Shown one piece after another: positions 58,769-64,000 of a stretch of DNA of 64,000 nucleotides. The notes below the pieces were generated by a model. That model made no database searches. It worked only from the letters and a program-made list of their open reading frames with translations, and was not told the DNA's origin. Within the stretch, counting starts at the first letter, position 1; each line of letters starts with the position of its first letter. Source of the stretch: Alternaria dauci (taxonomy: Eukaryota; Ascomycota; Dothideomycetes; Pleosporales; Pleosporaceae); assembly GCF_042100115.1 (NCBI RefSeq), contig NC_091273.1, positions 5,019,792 through 5,083,791 of the forward strand, in the 5' to 3' direction. The translations under genes were made by a program, and so were the position numbers.

Positions 58769-60759
58769 CTAGCAACTCTCGTCTACCTCACTACTTCCGT
58801 AGAGTGTCGCTAGAAGCTCAGCATTGTGCTCTTCGAGCCCATCACTCTTTTTCCGCAGCGCATAGTTCAGGGTCGTCAGGTAACCCGGTTTATTGTTCAA
58901 CCTATAGGGCTTACAGGACAGAATAATTCAAGTACCGACATCTGTCGCAATGGCGCCGGCGATGCCGGGATACTTTCCGATGCGTCAGAATCAGTGTCAT
59001 CTTCGGCTTCGCTGTCTGGAATCTCTGTTAACCCCACCGCCGTAGCTAGCGCATTCGCTTCAATGCTAAGCCTCTCCTTTCCAGCAATCGGCGCACCAGT
59101 AATTCCATCCGGCCCTAGCCAGGCTTCGAGGGCCCTGCTTGCCGTGCAAATTTCCGGCCGTTCGCGCTTCACTAGCTCAAGAAAAACATCGCGCTGGTTC
59201 TTCCGCAGCACACGCTCGAGCCAATGGTTTGAGACCTCTTCGTGGGGTATGAGCAGCAGCGATCCCCAGCCTAGAGCTTGAACTATGTCGAACCATCGTG
59301 TCGCTCGCTTTAGGCGGTAACGAAAGGCTGCGTGGTCAGATTTAGATGGTGATTGGCAAACCAGATGGACCAAATATGTGATAGCCTCTGTTCGTGCCTG
59401 GCCCTTCCCGTACCTGTTGCGAGTTCTGTCGTTACTGGCTAGACGATCAGCGACCTGGATTTCGTCGACCTTGCGAGCGTACGCCTTCCCTAGCAAAGCG
59501 AAAGCCCAGCGAGTGCCAATGTTTACAGCTGCAAGCATCGTCTCGTACCGTGTGCACATGTCCCAGGCAAAGCAGAATGCATTGTCGGCATCAGTATGAA
59601 GTGTTGCGCTACTATCCACTGACTGCGACATTTGCGTCTGGGTAAGAACATAACGATCTACTGGTTTTACCAAGAACGGCGTGCCCTGTTTCCGCCAATT
59701 ATGCAGGAACTGCGCAGCGCTGTACTGCGAGGTTGCATTTCCAAAAGCACGCGCTTTTGCTAGCATGCTGCAGGCAGTATAGTAGGGTGTTGGCGAGGCT
59801 GTATAGAAATCAGCATCTTCCGCGACTTTTTGCTTGAAGATCCAAGAGATCGTCGGCTCATCGTCTGGCGCAATGCTGCCGTACGCCATACGTTCCTGCG
59901 CAGGCATCTTCTCAGGCGGTTCCTTTAAGCCTATCGCCTCGAGCTTTATTACACGCGATCTTTCTAGCTTTCTTGTACGCCGTAGCTCTGCAAGACGATT
60001 CTTGTTTGTAACTGTTGCGGACCTCTTTACGGATAGAGGCGTCGTCGCACTCTGGTTTTCGCTGTCCTCGTCGCTTGTTCCGCGCTCGTGTCCCCCCTCC
60101 GCTCTAGCTGTGTCTTTGCCAGCGTGTACTGTCATAGTGTTGACTTCGCTAGCCCTAGCCGTCGATTCGTCCGCGCTGTCCTCCTGTATTGCTAGGCGGT
60201 TTAAGCTGTTGGCACGGATCTCGCTGCGAATAGGCGATGAGGAGGCTGGACGTTTACGGTACGGCACAAGGTCGCCTGTAGCCCTCTGTGCTGATGGCGG
60301 TATGCTATCGTCCTTGTCTGAGTCTATAGCCATGCGGTCCTCCGCGATGCCTTCCGTTGGCGTCATTAGCCGCGCTGTAGTTAAGTTTCTAGGCTCTAGA
60401 GACTTACTACTAGCAAAGTCCATAGCAGCGCTTGTGAGACGCCCCCAATTTTCTGCGTCAAGTGTGCTGGCACCCAGCGTCTCTTTCAGCAGCCATATCG
60501 CATCTAGTGTCGAGTGGGCTATGAAAACCGGCTTGCACGCTTCGTCGTCGCCTACTTCTGGAACGATCCATCCCGCGTATCGTACATCGCCTGGTACACG
60601 GCATGGTTCTGCGAGACGACGCGCAAGAAATCTGCTGTAGGACGGGTTAGGTGGGCTGTATGCTAAGTTGTTAGCGACTGTAGCGTCCCACTGTGCAGGA
60701 AAGCCTCTTCCGCTGTGTTTATCCTGACAATGGTCACTATCGAGCTGTAACTGATCCAT
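58769..60759 (-). CDS. orphan protein, island gene 3 (copy 2)
   Basis: The main exon 60759-58915 (or open to 58897 without the last intron) has the same translation as copy 1. The possible terminal exon is 58846-58769. No family is recognised. Features are as described for 34009-35999: a Trp/Pro-rich N-terminal block, a disordered basic/acidic middle, a helical Trp-rich domain and an acidic tail. Confidence 0.7.
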
Positions 60760-61349
60760 TTTAGAACCAAGGCTGACGCTCTAAGCCAGCGATTAGTGTG
60801 TGGGTAGAAAAGTAGTAAGAATAACAGCAGAGAAAAGAAGACGTGGCATGGAAAGCAGGGGGCCAGGGCGTGCCGGCAAGGTGCGGCATATAGTCGCACC
60901 GACTAACAAGGTAGAGTACGGTCCCTAATCCCAGAAGAGGTCGCGTCCTTGAGTGTAGAATACATGTTATTTCTCTTTTTAGAGTACTATTCTTATATAA
61001 TATTGAATACTAAAGTTTAGTTGTTGAAGACACGAAAGATCTCAAAGAGGTAGTCCTAGATAGGGAGGGTCGCTCTGCCTCGTACATCTAAGAGCGCAGT
61101 TCCAAATAATATAACACTAGTATTTGCCTTTAGAGGTGCAGCGTGAAGAAGGTTGGAGCGCCAGCCCTAAGGTAGTTAAAGCGTCCGAATGTTCCAGCTG
61201 CAAGGTTGCGATATGGCTTGGGACGCAAGTTGCCGCAACGGTTGGTTGCCAGCGAGGGCAAGTTACGCAGAGACCACGGTATGGCTTCATACACCTACTA
61301 ACACCTTTTGGGCAACTCTCTGGACTGTCCAAGGTACTGCATGACAGAG

Positions 61350-61762
61350 TTGTCAACAATCAAGCCAATCAAGCTGGGTGCCCCAGCTTAGCTTGATTAG
61401 TGGGTACCTCTACCTCAGCTTAGCTTGATTGGCTTGATGGTTAAAATTAATAAGCTTGGCTTGTTTAGCTTGATTAGCTTAACAAAATTAATCCCCCTTT
61501 CAAGAAGCTTAAAAGGGGATAGTGTAGGGGTATCCTTATATAATCTTATCACCACGTGATCTTATCACCACGTGACCTTACTTACTTACTTTAACCTTCT
61601 TTATAGAGTATTAATTCTATCAAGCCAATCAAGCCAAACAATCAAGCTAGCTTATAGTAGCTTGGCTTAATTGATTTATACCTCTACTCTAGCTTGGCTT
61701 GATTGATACGCCAGCTTGATGCCCCAGCTTGATAGCGATCAAGCTGGCTTGATTGTTGACAA
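61350..61762. repeat. 413-bp foldback element (copy 2)
   Basis: Same sequence and position within the island as 36590-37002, with 18-bp terminal inverted repeats. It was therefore duplicated with the island, not inserted independently. Confidence 0.75.
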
Positions 61763-62182
61763 GTCTGCTGCATGAACAGACGGTTGTTGAACCAATGAAC
61801 AAACTGATTCCTAATGGTTGTCGCTGTAGAGAAAACGTCGAGGTAGGCAGTATACTCAGTCCTGGACGGCACGCTGGGACTCTGCCTTGGCCACTGGTTC
61901 CTCAGATCTTCCACGAACGAGTCGATCGCCCTAGTTTGATTCTCCTGAAATGCGGCGTGCAATCCTGTCGTGATGCTGCTGTTCAGTCTCCGATTCTCGC
62001 TTTGGTAGATTCGCTTCATTGGAATCTGCAAACGCCTTGGTGTTGCACAGCACCGTGTTCCGAATCGCATTCTTGTTGAAGTCCTGTCCCTGGTCTAGCT
62101 CGTATTTCAGTGCAGTAGGTGGCTGTACCGCCGAGAGCTTATATACCCTATAGGCTGCAGCTAGAGCCTGTATCGCATCCAT
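61763..62182 (-). pseudogene. gene fragment cut by the foldback element (copy 2)
   Basis: Same two overlapping frames as 37003-37422 (MDAIQALAAAYRV... and SVPSRTEYTAYLD...RLFMQQT). The shared frameshift shows that the fragment was already broken before duplication. Confidence 0.5.
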
Positions 62183-62229
62183 GTCTGACTTTTCGGCGTA
62201 AGCCGTCGTACAAAACTATGTCATTAGAT

Positions 62230-62504
62230 CACGATATGGCTTGGGAAGCAAGTTGCCGCAACGGTTGGTTGCTAGCGAGGGCACGTTGCGAAGCGGTTGC
62301 GATATGGCTTGGGACGCAAGTTGCCGCAACGGTTGGTTGCTAGCGAGGGCACGTTGCGAAGCGGTTGCGATATGGCTTGGGACGCAAGTTGCCGCAACGG
62401 TTGGTTGCTAGCGAGGGCACGTTGCGAAGCGGTTGCGATATGGCTTGGGACGCAAGTTGCCGCAACGGTTGGTTGCTAGCGAGGGCACATTGCGAAGCGG
62501 TTGC
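62230..62504. repeat. 68-bp array, four units (copy 2)
   Basis: Units start at 62233, 62301, 62369 and 62437. Copy 1 has six. The loss or gain of exactly two units (136 bases) accounts for the change in offset from 24760 to 24624. Confidence 0.95.
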
Positions 62505-62821
62505 GAAGCATGGAGTAGTATTTAGTGTGGTAGGTTGCATTCGGCCTGACTCGGAAGACCACGCGCCCGCAAGTCAGGCTGACAGCAGCGCTTCCACTCA
62601 CAACGTTACCTAGGTACAGCAGTAACTTGCTATTGCTAACAGAGGCAACTTTCTAGGCTTCCTACAGTGGCAGCAGTAGGCAATACGTACAGCGTTACTC
62701 TATGTTAGTCTGGTGCGCCTATATCGGTATTGAGTCATGGGATCGATTTTGTACTACAGACTACTTGAGAAAGTTACAGTATGTCTCCGCGATTTCCGGG
62801 CAGTCATTCCTTCAAAGTATC

Positions 62822-64000
62822 TCAGTCTTGCGCCTTTATCGTGCTCTGAAAATAGCCTTTAGCTTGGAGGTTCTTGACTATCCTCATGTCAATGGTGTCT
62901 CGGCATCCTTGAGGGGCAGTAGTTGTCAGCCATTCAACGAAGACTTCGGCGAACCTCGTATTAATGCGATGTTGGCGTTTCGCAGCCTGTTCAGCAATAT
63001 GCGCGTTACTCTGAGGCTCAAGACCATGCAAGATGTTGCCCTCTGTAAGCGATATTGACTGACACATCGCGCCCGTTGCACCCACGAGAATATAGACGCC
63101 ATCGTCGACCTTGCCGCCCCCCTCATCCCAGACCTTCTTCCACTTGGGTACTTCCTTGTCCCGTGTCACGGCGTTGTAGGCATGAACAACGTGTTTCTCT
63201 CCAAACGTTTGGCAGATGTAAGCGTAGATCAGAGCACGTGACAATGTCGAGCTCGCGAGTACGACGTACTTGGCTCTGTACTCTAGGGTTTCTCCTTGGT
63301 GTGCGCGAGGACGGGGATGGGGAATGGTCGTCTTCTTGTTGCGTAGCTCTTCCAACGTCTTGTGAATGTATGCGACCTTGGCTGAGCCCTTGCAAGCCTC
63401 CAATGCAATGTCCCAGATGAATGAGTGTCGAATTGTGTCGCTGTTCACAAGAGCTGTGCGGAGGTTTTCGTTGTTATTACTGAGACTGCGGTGAGGGTCG
63501 AGGATCCGATCTCCGATAAGCTGGTCGGCATCCCAATTGTTGATTGCGGCCATAAGGTTAGGAAAGATGCTGACATGTCGCGCAATGCGGTAGGCCTCGG
63601 AGTCTGCGACTGCGCCTGGGGGCATGGTGGGCTTGGACTTCTTGCTGCTCTCTCCCCCTTGGTCTTCCCAGGCCTCCACTTCCTTCTCGTAATGCTGTTT
63701 GACCGCGGCTAGCACGCGAGACTCTTCTTGTTCCACGTTAGCGAAGTAACACGCATCGTGCTGCAGATACGTGAAGTTGACAGTAAGCTTTGCTGTGACA
63801 ACGTTGAGGGGTTTGCGCCAGGGATCCAGACTGTCGGTGTCGCGCATTATGAAACACCACCGAACCATGTCCCGAAAATTGTTCAGCATGTCCTTGATCT
63901 CGCCGGACTGGAGTTGCTTGTCGAGCGCGGACTGTACTTTGTTCTTTTCCTTCTCGGTTTTACAACGCTGCATCCCGTCGTGATACTTCTTGTAGCTATT
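62822..64000 (-). CDS. SNF2-family ATPase, island gene 4 (copy 2), C-terminal part
   Basis: Only the last roughly 390 codons lie in the window; the rest is beyond 64000. The C-terminal lobe with SQSISLTEGN and QAAKRQHRI is present and open, and matches copy 1 in translation. It implies that the second island copy continues at least through this gene. Confidence 0.85.
   Translation of the reverse strand, partial: NSYKKYHDGMQRCKTEKEKNKVQSALDKQLQSGEIKDMLNNFRDMVRWCFIMRDTDSLDPWRKPLNVVTAKLTVNFTYLQHDACYFANVEQEESRVLAAVKQHYEKEVEAWEDQGGESSKKSKPTMPPGAVADSEAYRIARHVSIFPNLMAAINNWDADQLIGDRILDPHRSLSNNNENLRTALVNSDTIRHSFIWDIALEACKGSAKVAYIHKTLEELRNKKTTIPHPRPRAHQGETLEYRAKYVVLASSTLSRALIYAYICQTFGEKHVVHAYNAVTRDKEVPKWKKVWDEGGGKVDDGVYILVGATGAMCQSISLTEGNILHGLEPQSNAHIAEQAAKRQHRINTRFAEVFVEWLTTTAPQGCRDTIDMRIVKNLQAKGYFQSTIKAQD

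Larger units (their letters stand above)
50561..64000. other. gene-bearing island, copy 2 (right part outside window)
   Basis: Direct repeat of 26016 onward. The offset is 24545 at the left edge, 24760 from 26905 to the 68-bp array, and 24624 after it. The offsets change only inside tandem arrays. Gene content and order are the same up to the window end, which falls inside the SNF2-type gene. Three base differences were noticed outside the arrays (30413/55173 G to A, 30878/55638 C to T, 36226/60986 G to A). Confidence 0.9.

Overview
The window is eukaryotic and looks like a filamentous ascomycete, possibly a Dothideomycete. The genes have short introns (about 42-75 nt) with CTAAC-like branch sites. 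Neighbouring repeats carry the mark of repeat-induced point mutation (RIP): CpA to TpA and TpG to TpA changes, missing CA/TG dinucleotides, and TAG/TAA codons inside former reading frames. A relic of a telomere-linked (TLH-type) RecQ helicase gene and the abundance of tandem arrays suggest a subtelomeric or other heterochromatic location. That location is an inference; no telomere repeat is visible.

Layout. Bases 1-5455 hold the 3' part of a Ty3/gypsy chromodomain retrotransposon on the + strand. Bases 5456-15984 are strongly RIP-mutated, with a 20-bp minisatellite, the TLH-type helicase relic (about 7.7-11.96 kb), three 178-bp repeats and about thirteen 83-bp repeats. Bases 15990-23161 hold a complete second copy of the same gypsy element on the - strand, with 476-bp LTRs and a CCTCT target duplication. 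The two gypsy copies align over 5455 bases without an indel. Bases 23167-26015 are AT-rich RIP-mutated DNA.

From 26016 to about 49198 lies a gene-bearing island that resembles no element I know. From left to right it has a 34-bp GC-rich array, a ParB-like gene (+), a large orphan gene (+), a second orphan gene (-), a foldback element sitting in a gene fragment (-), a 68-bp array, an SNF2-type ATPase gene (-), a shared promoter with four copies of an operator-like motif, a zinc-knuckle/SF1 helicase gene (+) and a 22-bp array. After an AT-rich spacer, the same unit starts again at 50561 in direct orientation and runs off the window at 64000, inside the second SNF2-type gene. The two unit copies are almost identical. 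I found three base differences outside the arrays, all of RIP type; one puts a stop into the second copy of the large orphan gene.

How the parts may work together. The unit encodes a ParB-like protein, an SNF2-type ATPase, a nucleic-acid-binding SF1 helicase and two unknown proteins. It also carries arrays at both ends and inside that share the palindromic core GCAAGTTGC. I see no transposase, recombinase, reverse transcriptase or polymerase in it. It could be a giant mobile or subtelomeric amplifying element, comparable in idea but not in sequence to yeast Y' elements. This is inference. A local segmental duplication or a false duplication in the assembly is also possible.
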